A DNA stretch of 64,000 bases from Mastigias papua (taxonomy: Eukaryota; Cnidaria; Scyphozoa; Rhizostomeae; Mastigiidae). How positions within the stretch are numbered: the stretch's first letter is position 1; each line of letters opens with the position of its first letter. The DNA is taken from contig OZ025270.1 in assembly GCA_964019165.1 (NCBI GenBank), positions 8,708,186-8,772,185 on the forward strand, in the 5' to 3' direction. The position numbers were made by a program, and so were the translations under genes. Positions 12,201 to 40,141 of this stretch are shown piece after piece. A model generated the notes under the pieces. It did not search any database. It had not been told where the DNA came from and saw only the letters and a program-made list of their open reading frames with translations.

Positions 12201-15200
12201 AAACTCAATCAATGTCAATTTTGGTCATTTTTCGGCAAAATACCAAGGTTATAGCCTTACTTTTTGGCCAAAAATCGCTCATTTTCATCACTTTTCAATC
12301 TGCAATCAAATTCAATCAATTTCAATTTTGGTCATTTTTCGGCAAAATACCAAGGTTATAGCCTTACTTTTTGGCCAAAAATCGCTCATTTTCATCACTT
12401 TTCAATCTGCAATCAAATTCAATCAATTTCAATTTTGGTCATTTCTCGGCAAAATACCAAGGTTATAGCCTTACTTTTTGGCCAAAAATCGCTCATTTTC
12501 ATCACTTTTCAATCTGCAATCAAAATCAATCAATTTCAATTTTGGTCATTTTTCGGCAAAATACCAAGGTTATAGCCTTACTTTTTGACCAAACTCGCTC
12601 ATTTTCATCACTTTTCAATCTGCAATCAAAATCAATCAATTTCAATTTAGGTCATTTTTCGGCAAAATACCAAGGTTATAGCCTTATTTTTTGGCCAACA
12701 ATCGCTCATTTTCATCACTTGTCAATCTGCAATCAAACTCACTCAATTTCAATTTTGGTCATTTTTCGGCAAAATGCCAAGGTTATAGCCTTACTTTTTG
12801 GCCAAAAATCGCTCATTTTCATCACTTTTCAATCTGCAATCAAAATCAATCACTGTCAAGTTTGGTCATTTTTCGGCAAAATACCAAGGTTATAGCCTTA
12901 CTTTTTGGCCAAACATCGCCCATTTTGCATCACTTGTCAATCTGCAATCAAAATCAATCAATTTCAATTTTGGTCATTTTTCGGCAAAATACCAAGGTTA
13001 TAGCCTTACTTTTTGGATAAAAATCGCTCATTTTCATCACTTTTCAATCTGCAATCAAAATCAATCAATTTCAATTTAGGTCATTTTTCGGCAAAATACC
13101 AAGGTTATAGCCTTACTTTTTGGCCAAAAATCGCTCATTTTGCATCACTTGTCAATCTGCAATCAAAATCAATCAATGTCAATTTTGGTCATTTTTCGGC
13201 AAAATACCAAGGTTATAGCCTTACTTTTTGGCCATAAATCCCTCATTTTCATCACTTTTCAATCTGCAATCAAAATCAATCACTTTCATGTTTGGTCATT
13301 TGTCGGCAAAATACCAAGGTTATAGCCTTACTTTTTAGCCAAAAATCGCTCATTGTCATCACTTTTCAATCTGCAATCAAACTCAATCAATGTCAATTTA
13401 GGTCATTTTTCGGCAAAATACCAAGGTTATAGCCTTACTTTTTGGCCAAAAATCGCTCATTTTCATCACTTTTCAATCTGCAATCAAACTCAATCAATTT
13501 CAATTTTGGTCATTTTTCGGCAAAATACCAAGGTTATAGCCTTACTTTTTGGCCAAACATCGCTCATTTTGCATCACTTGTCAATCTGCAATCAAAATCA
13601 ATCAATTTCAATTTTGGTCATTTTTCGGCAAAATACCAAGGTTATAGCCTTACTTTTTGGATAAAAATCGCTCATTTTCATCACTTTTCAATCTGCAATC
13701 AAAATCAATCACTTTCAATTTTGGTCATTTTTCGGCAAAATACCAAGGTTATAGCCTTACTTTTTGGCCAAACATCGCCCATTTTGCATCACTTGTCAAT
13801 CTGCAATCAAAATCAATCAATTTCAATTTTGGTCATTTTTCGGCAAAATACCAAGGTTATAGCCTTACTTTTTGGCCAAAAATCGCTCATTTTGCATCAC
13901 TTGTCAATCTGCAATCAAAATCAATCAATTTCAATTTTGGTCATTTTTCGGCAAAATACCAAGGTTATAGCCTTACTTTTTGGCCATAAATCGCTCATTT
14001 TCATCACTTTTCAATCTGCAATCAAAATCAATCAATGTCAATTTTGGTCATTTTTCGGCAAAATACCAAGGTTATAGCCTTACTTTTTGGCCATAAATCC
14101 CTCATTTTCATCACTTTTCAATCTGCAATCAAAATCAATCACTTTCATGTTTGGTCATTTGTCGGCAAACTACCAAGGTTATAGCCTTACTTTTTAGCCA
14201 AAAATCGCTCATTGTCATCACTTTTCAATCTGCAATCAAATTCAATCAATGTCAATTTAGGTCATTTTTCGGCAAAATACCAAGGTTATAGCCTTACTTT
14301 TTGGCCAAAAATCGCTCATTTTCATCACTTTTCAATCTGCAATCAAACTCAATCAATTTCAATTTTGGTCATTTGTCGACAAAATACCAAGGTTATAGCC
14401 TTACTTTTTGGCCAAAAATCGCTCATTTTGCATCACTTGTCAATCTGCAATCAAAATCAATCAATTTCAATTTTGGTCATTTTTCGGCAAAATACCAAGG
14501 TTATAGCCTTACTTTTTGGCCATAAATCGCTCATTTTCATCACTTTTCAATCTGCAATCAAAATCAATCAATGTCAATGTTGGTCATTTGTCGGCAAAAT
14601 ACCAAGGTTATAGCCTTACTTTTTGGCCATTAATCGCTCATTTTCATCACGTTTCAATCTGCAATCAAAATCAATCACTTTCATGTTTGGTCATTTGTCG
14701 GCAAAATACCAAGGTTATAGCCTTACTTTTTGGATAAAAATCGCTCATTGTCATCACTTTTCAATCTGCAATCAAAATCAATCACTTTCAATTTTGGTCA
14801 TTTTTCGGCAAAATACCAAGGTTATAGCCTTACTTTTTGGCCAAACATCGCTCATTTTGCATCACTTGTCAATCTGCAATCAAAATCAATCAATTTCAAT
14901 TTTGGTCATCTTTCGGCAAAATACCAAGGTTATAGCCTTACTTTTTGGATAAAAATCGCTCATTTTCATCACTTTTCAATCTGCAATCAAAATCAATCAA
15001 TTTCAATTTAGGTCATTTTTCGGCAAAATACCAAGGTTATAGCCTTACTTTTTGACCAAACTCGCTCATTTTCATCACTTTTCAATCTGCAATCAAAATC
15101 AATCAATTTCAATTTTGGTCATTTTTCGGCAAAATACCAAGGTTATAGCCTTACTTTTTGGCCACAAATCGCTCATTTTCATCATTTGTCAATCTGCAAT

Positions 15201-18200
15201 CAAACTCAATGAATTTCAATTTTGGTCATTTTTCGGCAAATTACCAAGGTTATAGCCTTACTTTTTGGCCAAAAATCGCTCATTTTCATCACTTTTCAAT
15301 CTGCAATCAAAATCAATCACTTTCAATTGTGGTCATGTTTCGGCAAAATACCAAGGTTATAGCCTTACTTTTTGGCCAAACATCGCTCATTTTGCATCAC
15401 TTGTCAATCTGCAATCAAAATCAATCAATTTCAATTTTGGTCATTTTTCGGCAAAATACCAAGGTTATAGCCTTACTTTTTGGCCATAAATCGCTCATTT
15501 TCATCACTTTTCAATCTGCAATCAAAATCAATCACTTTCATGTTTGGTCATTTGTCGGCAAAATACCAAGGTTATAGCCTTACTTTTTAGCCAAAAATCG
15601 CTCATTGTCATCACTTTTCAATCTGCAATCAAACTCACTCAATGTCAATTTTGGTCATTTTTCGGCAAAATACCAAGGTTATAGCCTTACTTTTTGGCCA
15701 AAAATCGCTCATTTTCATCACTTTTCAATCTGCAATCAAAATCAATCAATTTCAATTTTGGTCATTTTTCGGCAAAATGCCAAGGTTATAGCCTTACTTT
15801 TTGGCCAAACATCGCTCATTTTGCATCACTTGTCAATCTGCAATCAAAATCAATCAATTTCAATTTTGGTCATTTGTCGGCAAAATACCAAGGTTATAGC
15901 CTTACTTTTTGGATAAAAATCGCTCATTTTCATCACTTTTCAATCTGCAATCAAAATCAATCACTTTCAATTTTGGTCATTTTTCGGCAAAATACCAAGG
16001 TTATAGCCTTACTTTTTGGCCAAACATCGCTCATTTTGCATCACTTGTCAATCTGCAATCAAAATCAATCAATTTCAATTTTGGTCATTTTTCGGCAAAA
16101 TACCAAGGTTATAGCCTTACTTTTTGGATAAAAATCGCTCATTTTCATCACTTTTCAATCTGCAATCAAAATCAATCAATTTCAATTTAGGTCATTTTTC
16201 GGCAAAATACCAAGGTTATAGCCTTACTTTTTGGATAAAAATCGCTCATTTTCATCACTTTTCAATCTGCAATCAAAATCAATCAATTTCAATTTAGGTC
16301 ATTTTTCGGCAAAATACCAAGGTTATAGCCTTACTTTTTGACCAAACTCGCTCATTTTCATCACTTTTCAATCTGCAATCAAAATCAATCAATTTCAATT
16401 TTGGTCATTTTTCGGCAAAATACCAAGGTTATAGCCTTACTTTTTGGCCAAAAATCGCTCATTTTCATCATTTGTCAATCTGCAATCAAACTCAATCAAT
16501 TTCAATTTTGGTCATTTTTCGGCAAAATACCAAGGTTATAGCCTTACTTTTTGACCAAACTCGCTCATTTTCATCACTTTTCAATCTGCAATCAAAATCA
16601 ATCAATTTCAATTTTGGTCATTTTTCGGCAAAATACCAAGGTTATAGCCTTACTTTTTGGCCAAAAATCGCTCATTTTCATCATTTGTCAATCTGCAATC
16701 AAACTCAATGAATTTCAATTTTGGTCATTTTTCGGCAAAATGCCAAGGTTATAGCCTTACGTTTTGGCCAAAATCGCTCATTTTCATCACTTTTCAATCT
16801 GCAATCAAAATCAATCACTTTCAAGTTTGGTCATTTTTCGGCAAAATACCAAGGTTATAGCCTTACTTTTTGGCCAAAAATCGCTCATTTTCATCACTTT
16901 TCAATCTGCAATCAAAATCAATCAATTTCAATTTTGGTCATTTTTCGGCAAAATACCAAGGTTATAGCCTTACTTTTTGGCCACAAATCGCTCATTTTCA
17001 TCACTTTTCAATCTGCAATCAAAATCAATCAATTTCAATTTTGGTCATTTTTCGGCAAAATACCAAGGTTATAGCCTTACTTTTTGGCCAAAAATCGCTC
17101 ATTTTCATCACTTTTCAATCTGCAATCAAAATCAATCAATTTCAATTTTGGTCATTTTTCGGCAAAATACCAAGGTTATAGCCTTACTTTTTGGCCAAAA
17201 ATCGCTCATTTTCATCACTTTTCAATCTGCAATCAAGTTCAATCAATTTCAATTTTGGTCATTTTTCGGCAAAATACCAAGGTTATAGCCTTACTCTTTG
17301 GCCAAACATCGCTCATTTTCATCACTTTTCAATCTGCAATCAAAATCAATCAATTTCAATTTTGGTCATTTTTCGGCAAAATACCAAGGTTATAGCCTTA
17401 CTTTTTGGCCAAAAATCGCTCATTTTCATCACTTTTCAATCTGCAATCAAAATCAATCAATTTCAATTTTGGTCATTTTTCGGCAAAATACCAAGGTTAT
17501 AGCCTTACTTTTTGGCCAACATTCGCTCATGTTCATCACTTTTCAATCTGCAATCAAAATCAATCAATGTCAACTTTGGTCATTTTTCGGCAAACTACCA
17601 AGGTTATAGCCTTACTTCTTGGCCAAAAATCGCTCATTTTCATCACTTTTCAATCTGCAATCAAAATCAATCAATTTCAATTTTGGTCATTTTTCGGCAA
17701 AATACCAAGGTTATAGCCTTACTGTTTGACCACAAATCGCTCATTTTCTTCACTTGTCAATCTGCAATCAAAATCAATCAATTTCAATTTTGGTCATTTT
17801 TCGGCAAAATACCAAGGTTGTAGCCTTACTTTTTGGCCAAAAATCGCTCATTTTCATCACTTTTCAATCTGCAATCAAAATCAATCAATTTCAATTTTGG
17901 TCATTTGTCGGCAAAATACCAAGGTTATAGCCTTACTGTTTGGCCAACAATCGCTCATTTTCATCACTTTTAAATCTGCAATCAAATTCAATCAATTTCA
18001 ATTTTGGTCATTTTTCGGCAAAATACCAAGGTTATAGCCTTACTTTTTAGCCAAAAATCGCTCATTGTCATCACTTTTCAATCTGCAATCAAACTCAATC
18101 AATTTCAATTTTGGTCATTTTTCGGCAAAATACCAAGGTTATAGCCTTACTTTTTGGCCAAAAATCGCTCATTTTCATCACTTTTCAATCTGCAATCAAA

Positions 18201-21200
18201 ATCAATCAATTTCAATTTTGGTCATTTTTCGGCAAAATACCAAGGTTATAGCCTTACTTTTTGGCCAACAATCGCTCATTTTCATCACTTTTCAATCTGC
18301 AATCAAATTCAATCAATTTCAATTTTGGTCATTTTTCGGCAAAATACCAAGGTTATAGCCTTACTTTTTGGCCAAACATCGCTCATTTTCATCACTTTTC
18401 AATCTGCAATCAAAATCAATCAATTTCAATTTTGGTCATTTTTCGGCAAAATACCAAGGTTATAGCCTTACTTTTTGGCCAAAAATCGCTCATTTTCATC
18501 ACTTTTCAATCTGCAATCAAAATCAATCAATTTCAATTTTGGTCATTTTTCGGCAAAATACCAAGGTTATAGCCTTACTTTTTGGCCAACATTCGCTCAT
18601 GTTCATCACTTTTCAATCTGCAATCAAAATCAATCAATTTCAATTTTGGTCATTTTTCGGCAAAATACCAAGGTTATAGCCTTACTTCTTGGCCAAAAAT
18701 CGCTCATTTTCATCACTTTTCAATCTGCAATCAAAATCAATCAATTTCAATTTTGGTCATTTTTCGGCAAAATACCAAGGTTATAGCCTTACTGTTTGAC
18801 CACAAATCGCTCATTTTCTTCACTTGTCAATCTGCAATCAAAATCAATCAATTTCAATTTTGGTCATTTTTCGGCAAAATACCAAGGTTGTAGCCTTACT
18901 TTTTGGCCAAAAATCGCTCATTTTCATCACTTTTCAATCTGCAATCAAAATCAATCAATTTCAATTTTGGTCATTTGTCGGCAAAATACCAAGGTTATAG
19001 CCTTACTGTTTGGCCAACAATCGCTCATTTTCATCACTTTTAAATCTGCAATCAAATTCAATCAATTTCAATTTTGGTCATTTTTCGGCAAAATACCAAG
19101 GTTATAGCCTTACTGTTTGACCACAAATCGCTCATTTTCTTCACTTGTCAATCTGCAATCAACATCAATCAATTTCAATTTTGGTCATTTTTCGGCAAAA
19201 TACCAAGGTTGTAGCCTTACTTTTTGGCCAAAAATCGCTCATTTTCATCACTTTTCAATCTGCAATCAAAATCAATCAATTTCAATTTTGGTCATTTGTC
19301 GGCAAAATACCAAGGTTATAGCCTTACTGTTTGGCCAAAAATCGCTCATTTTCATCACTTTTAAATCTGCAATCAAATTCAATCAATTTCAATTTTGGTC
19401 ATTTTTCGGCAAAATACCAAGGTTATAGCCTTACTCTTTGGCCAAAAATCGCTCATTTTCATCACTTTTCAATCTGCAATCAAACTCAATGAATGTCAAT
19501 TTTGGTCATTTGTCGGCAAAATACCAAGGTTATAGCCTTACTTTTTGGCCATAAATCGCTCATTTTCATCACTTTTCAATCTGCAATCAAAATCAATCAA
19601 TTTCAATTTTGGTCATTTTTCGGCAAAATACCAAGGTTATAGCCTTACTTTTTGGCCAAACATCGCTCATTTTCATCACTTTTCAATCTGCACTCAAAAT
19701 CAATCACTTTCAAGTTTGGTCATTATTCGGCAAAATACCAAGGTTATAGCCTTACTTTTTAGCCAAAAATTGCTCACTTTAATCACTTTTCAATCTGCAA
19801 TCAAACTCAATCAATTTCAATTTTGGTCAATTTTCGGCAAAATACCAAGGTTATAGCCTTACTTTTTGGCCAAAAATCGCTCATTTTCATCACTTTTCAA
19901 TCTGCAATCAAAATCAATCAATTTCAATTTTGGTCATTTTTCGGCAAAATACCAAGGTTATAGCCTTACTTTTTGGCCAAACATCGCTCATTTTCATCAC
20001 TTTTCAATCTGCAATCAAAATCACTCAATTTCAATTTTGGTCATTTTTCGGCAAAATACCAAGGTTATAGCCTTACTTTTTGGCCAAAAATCGCTCATTT
20101 TCATCACTTTTCAATCTGCAATCAAAATCAATCAATTTCAATTTTGGTCAGTCTTCGGCAAAATACCAAGGTTATAGCCTTACTTTTTGGCCATCATTCG
20201 CTCATGTTCATCACTTATCAATCTGCAATCAAAATCAATCAATTTCAAGTTTGGTCATTTTTCGGCAAAATACCAAGGTTATAGCCTTACTTTTTGGCCA
20301 AACATCGCTCATTTTCATCACTTTTCAATCTGCAATCAAAATCAATCAATTTCAATTTTGGTCATTTCTCGGCAAAATACCAAGGTTATAGCCTTACGTT
20401 TTGACCAAAAATCGCTCATTTTCATCACTTGTCAATCTGCAATCAAAATCAATCAATTTCAATATTGGTCGTTTTTCGGCAAAATACCAAGGTTATAGCC
20501 TTACTGTTTGGCCACATAGCGCTCATTTTCATCACTTTTCAATCTGCAATCAAAATCAATCAATTTCAATTTTGGTCATTTTTCGGAAAATACCAAGGTT
20601 ATAGCCTTACTTTTTGGCCAGAAATCGCTCATTTTCATCACTTTTCAATCTGCAATCAAAATCAATCAATTTCAATTTTGGTCATTTTTCGGCAAAATAG
20701 CAAGGTTATAGCCTTACTTTTTGGCCAAAAATCGCTCATTTTCATCACTTTTCAATCTGCAATCAAACTCAATCAATTTCAATTTTGGTCATTTTTCGGC
20801 AAAATACCAAGGTTATAGCCTTTCTTTTTGGCCACAATCGCTCATTTTCATCACTTTTCAATCTGCAATCAAAATCAATCAATTTCAAGTTTGGTCATTT
20901 TTCGGCAAAATACCAAGGTTATAGCCTTACTTTTTGGCCAAAAATCGCTCATTTTCTTCACTTGTCAATCTGCAATCAAAATCAATCAATTTCAATTTTG
21001 GTCATTTTTCGGCAAAATACCAAGGTTGTAGCCTTACTTTTTGGCCAAAAATCGCTCATTTTCATCACTTTTCAATCTGCAATCAAAATCAATCAATTTC
21101 AATTTTGGTCATTTTTCGGCAAAATACCAAGGTTATAGCCTTACTTTTTGGCCAAACTCGCTCATTTTCATCACTTTTCAATCTGCAATCAAAATCAATC

Positions 21201-23645
21201 AATGTCAATTTTGGTCATTTTTCGGCAAAATACCAAGGTTATAGCCTTACTTTTTGGCCAACAATCGCTCATTTTCATCACTTTTCAATCTGCAATCAAA
21301 CTCAATCAATTTCAATTTTGGTCATTTTTCGGCAAAATACCAAGGTTATAGCCTTACTTTTTGGCCATAAATCGCTCATTTTCATCACTTTTCAATCTGC
21401 AATCAAAATCAATCACTTTCATGTTTGGTCATTTGTCGGCAAAATACCAAGGTGATAGCCTTACTTTTTAGCCAAAAATCGCTCATTGTCATCACTTTTC
21501 AATCTGCAATCAAACTCAATCAATGTCAATTTTGGTCATTTTTCGGCAAAATACCAAGGTTATAGCCTTACTTTTTGGCCAAAAATCGCTCATTTTCATC
21601 ACTTTTCAATCTGCAATCAAAATCAATCACTTTCAATTTTGGTCATTTTTCGGCAAAATACCAAGGTTATAGCCTTACTTTTTGGCCAACAATCGCTCAT
21701 TTTCATCACTTTTCAATCTGCAATCAAAATCAATCACTTTCAATTTTGGTCATGTTTCGGCAAAATACCAAGGTTATAGCCTTACTGTTTGGCCAACAAT
21801 CGCTCAATTTCATCACTTTTCAATCTGCAATCAAAATCAATCAATTTCAATTTTGGTCAGTTGTGGGCAAAATACCAAGGTTATAGCCTTACTTCTTGGC
21901 CAACAATCGCTCATTTTCATCACTTTTCAATCTGCAATCAAAATCAATCAATTTCAATTTTGGTCATTTTTCGGCAAAATACCAAGGTTATAGCCTTACT
22001 TTTTGGCCAAAAATCGCTCATTGTCATCACTTTTCAATCTGCAATCAAAATCAATCAATTTCAATTTTGGTGATTTTTCGGCAAAATACCAAGGTTATAG
22101 CCTTACTTTTTGGCAAAAATCGCTCATTTTCATCACTTCTCAATCTGCAATCAAAATCAATCAATTTCAATTTTGGTCATTTTTCGGCAAAATACCAAGG
22201 TTATAGCCTTACTTTTTGGCCATAAATCGCTCATTTTCATCACTTTTCAATCTGCAATCAAAATCAATCAATTTCAATTTTGGTCATTTTTCGGCAAAAT
22301 ACCAAGGTTATAGCCTTACTTTTTGGCCAAAAATCGCTCATTTTCATCACTTTTCAATCTGCAATCAACATCAATCAATGTCAATTTTGGTCATTTTTCG
22401 GCAAAATACCAAGGTTATAGCCTTACTTTTTAGCCAAAAATCGCTCATTTTCATCACTTTTCAATCTGCAATCAAACTCAATCAATTTCAATTTTGGTCA
22501 TTTTTCGGCAAAATACCAAGGTTATAGCCTTACTTTTTGGCCAAAAATCGCTCATTTTCATCACTTTTCAATCTGCAATCAAAATCAATCAATTTCAATT
22601 TTGGTCATTTTTCGGCAAAATACCAAGGTTATAGCCTTACTTTTTGGCCAAAAATCGCTCATTTTCATCACTTTTCAATCTGCAATCAACATCAATCAAT
22701 GTCAATTTTGGTCATTTTTCGGCAAAATACCAAGGTTATAGCCTTACTTCTTGGCCAAACATCGCTCATTTTCATCACTTTTCAATCTGCAATCAAAATC
22801 AATCAATTTCAATTTTGGTCAGTTGTCGGCAAACTACCAAGGTTATAGCCTTACTTCTTGGCCAACAATCGCTCATTTTCATCACTTTTCAATCTGCAAT
22901 CAAAATCAATCAATTTCAATTTTGGTCATGTTTCGGCAAAATACCAAGGTTATAGCCTTACTTTTTGGCCATAAATCGCTCATTGTCATCACTTTTCAAT
23001 CTGCAATCAAAATCAATCAATTTCAATTTTGGTCATTTTTCGGCAAAATACCAAGGTTATAGCCTTACTTTTTGGCAAAAATCGCTCATTTTCATCACTT
23101 TTCAATCTGCAATCAAAATCAATCAATTTCAATTTTGGTCATTTTTCGGCAAAATACCAAGGTTATAGCCTTACTTTTTGGCCATAAATCGCTCATTTTC
23201 ATCACTTTTCAATCTGCAATCAAAATCAATCAATTTCAATTTTGGTCATTTTTCGGCAAAATACCAAGGTTATAGCCTTACTTTTTGGCCAAAAATCGCT
23301 CATTTTCATCACTTTTCAATCTGCAATCAACATCAATCACTTTCAATTTTGGTCATTTTTCGGCAAAATACCAAGGTTATAGCCTTACTTTTTAGCCAAA
23401 AATCGCTCATTTTCATCACTTTTCAATCTGCAATCAAAATCAATCAATTTCAATTTTGGTCATTTTTCGGCAAAATACCAAGGTTATAGCCTTACTTTTT
23501 GGCCAAAAATCGCTCATTTTCATCACTTTTCAATCTGCAATCAAAATCAATCAATTTCAATTTTGGTCATTTTTCGGCAAAATACCAAGGTTATAGCCTT
23601 ACTTTTTGGCCAAAAATCGCTCATTTTCATCACTGTTCAATCTTT
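9281..23645 (+). repeat. 107-bp satellite array, ~134 head-to-tail copies
   Basis: A 14.4-kb tandem array in one orientation. Each monomer contains, in order, CAATCTGCAATCAAAATC, AATTTTGGTCATTTTTCGGC, AAAATACCAAGGTTATAGCC, TTACTTTTTGGCC, and ATCGCTCATTTTCATCAC. Most units are 107 bp; variants of 106 (GGCCAAACTCGC) and 108 (TTTGCATCACTTGTC) occur. Variants recur in blocks: 9803-11000 matches 11944-13100 at a spacing of 2141 bp (20 units), 11211-11737 matches 13353-13870 at 2142 bp, and 17405-18040 matches 18475-19110 at exactly 1070 bp (10 units). Flanking units at both ends are the most diverged or truncated. The stretch is AT-rich and on the strand shown stop codons fall only about every three units in a given frame, so it throws up many 67-211-codon frames; these are repeat artefacts. 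Confidence 0.98.
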
Positions 23646-25206
23646 AATCAAGTAGAAGCTGAAAGTGTATAGTCGTATGAAATCTGCATGGCCACATAAA
23701 TATGCAGTATGTGTACCTGAAAGGCTGTGGTCTGAATAGCCATTAAAAAATCTCCCATCGCGTAAAATCCATCGATTGTGAAATGTGGAAGTGGGATGTC
23801 ATGGTCCTACCTCATAGTTGCTAGGACTATTCCGTTTTCAAAGATTATACAAGCACTTCATTAAAGATGTTGTTACTCAACACTGATCCAAGAGCAAAGG
23901 TTGCAAGCTTACAATTTCCACCAATATGACATTTATTAAAACTACGGTATTCTCAGATGCTACAACTTTAGTAGTTCTATCGAAATCTTATGGCTGAGAA
24001 CTACGGAATTTTAATGGTCATGGTTTGATGCTGTCGTCCACCGTCTGGTTCACTGAAAACTGCTTTGTTGCATAAGTCTCTAGTGTTCAATTCTGGTAGA
24101 TATCTCTGAAGTGATTCAATACGAAAAGTTGGTTTGCGATCTTCTGTCTATGATGATCGAACTGATAAAGATTTCATCCAATGTTATTGCAGCGCTTTTC
24201 CTTAAGAATTGCACTACGTTCAGCTGCTCTTTGTGGCAAAGTTAAGATGTTTGTATTCTTGCAATGTCCAATGACACAAAAATAACCAAAATTTGACGCT
24301 TGTACGCTTAATGGGTTTTTCAAAAATCACCCAAAATTATGCAACTCAAAGACTGTGGTATGCACCCTATGTTGTTGGTATAGTATTGCCTTTGTATCAT
24401 CTCTGCCAAACCTAATAGCATTAGACGCTGGAAAAAGAGGGGATATGGGGTCAAGCGCCCTCCTACCTTTCATACAGAGGTAAGATGGTTAGAAATGGAC
24501 TTCTTTGATAAAGATACTACTAGTATCATATTAAGGGATGAAAACAAAAATTTCCCCAGAAGTACATCGAGAGCTCTAATTTTCTAGTTCGCTTCAACCA
24601 TCCTTTTGCACTTCACTGCCCTTCCTGCTGGTCCCCTTCTCCCTACAATTGCTGTGTCCCTAGCCGCTGTTATTTTGGCTGCTTCCAGTATTGTAGGGAT
24701 AGGAAGTGATATAATGCAGTCCATGTGTTGTATCGTGTTACAACTTTTATATAGTAACTGGATAAGATATGGTTTCTAAAAGCCAAAGATTGGTAAAACG
24801 TTTTGGTACGAAATAAATGAAACAGTTTCATGTGCATGAGCGTTTTGCGGAAATGCCCTCTATTCAAGTGCATCACATTTCAAATGTGAACGGGATAAAG
24901 GTTAAAGGCATTATATCAAAGGATATTCCTGACCACGTGAAGCACAGTGTAAGTGATTCTACAATCGCATACGGTTATCTTACAAAGCAATCATTAAGAG
25001 AAGTTATAAACAAATCAGGCGGGTTCCGCTACTGCAAGACTCAGTTCATCCAACAGATACAGTCATACTTTCAATGTTGTTTCTTGCCTACCTATGCAAG
25101 ACTTCATGCTGAACGAAGTGATCCCTCGTCATGTATCAATGATACATACGCATACACACTATTTCCATAAGAAGACCATGCGATTCTTGAAGACCAAGAT
25201 CATTGA
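23646..25206. other. Intergenic, no recognised gene
   Basis: Non-repetitive AT-rich sequence between the satellite and the U2SURP stop codon. A 117-codon + strand frame at 24817-25170 has no motif I recognise and runs antisense into the 3' untranslated side of U2SURP; I do not call it a gene. The U2SURP 3' UTR must lie in the right part of this stretch, but I could not identify a canonical poly(A) signal with confidence. Confidence 0.5.
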
Positions 25207-40120
<14,914 letters not shown>

Positions 40121-40138
40121 ATTCCCCTTCTTACAATG

Positions 40139-40141
40139 CAT
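40139..40141 (-). other. Upstream in-frame ATG of U2SURP
   Basis: A second ATG lies seven codons upstream, in frame with the chosen start at 40118-40120, and would add MHCKKGN. It is preceded in frame by a TAG. I prefer the downstream ATG: it has A at -3 and G at +4, whereas the upstream one has G at -3 and C at +4, and the protein then starts MADEKP, a normal-looking N-terminus. Confidence 0.5.

Noticed and set aside
9375..23489. Dozens of 60-211-codon + strand frames ending in KIPRL
   Set aside because: All are translations of the 107-bp satellite in shifting phase. They have no independent start context, codon bias or splice signals.
9281..23645. CRISPR array
   Set aside because: Units are contiguous 107-mers with no unique spacers, the genome is eukaryotic, and there are no cas genes.
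24817..25170. 117-codon + strand frame near the U2SURP 3' end
   Set aside because: No known motif, and it runs antisense to the expected U2SURP 3' UTR.
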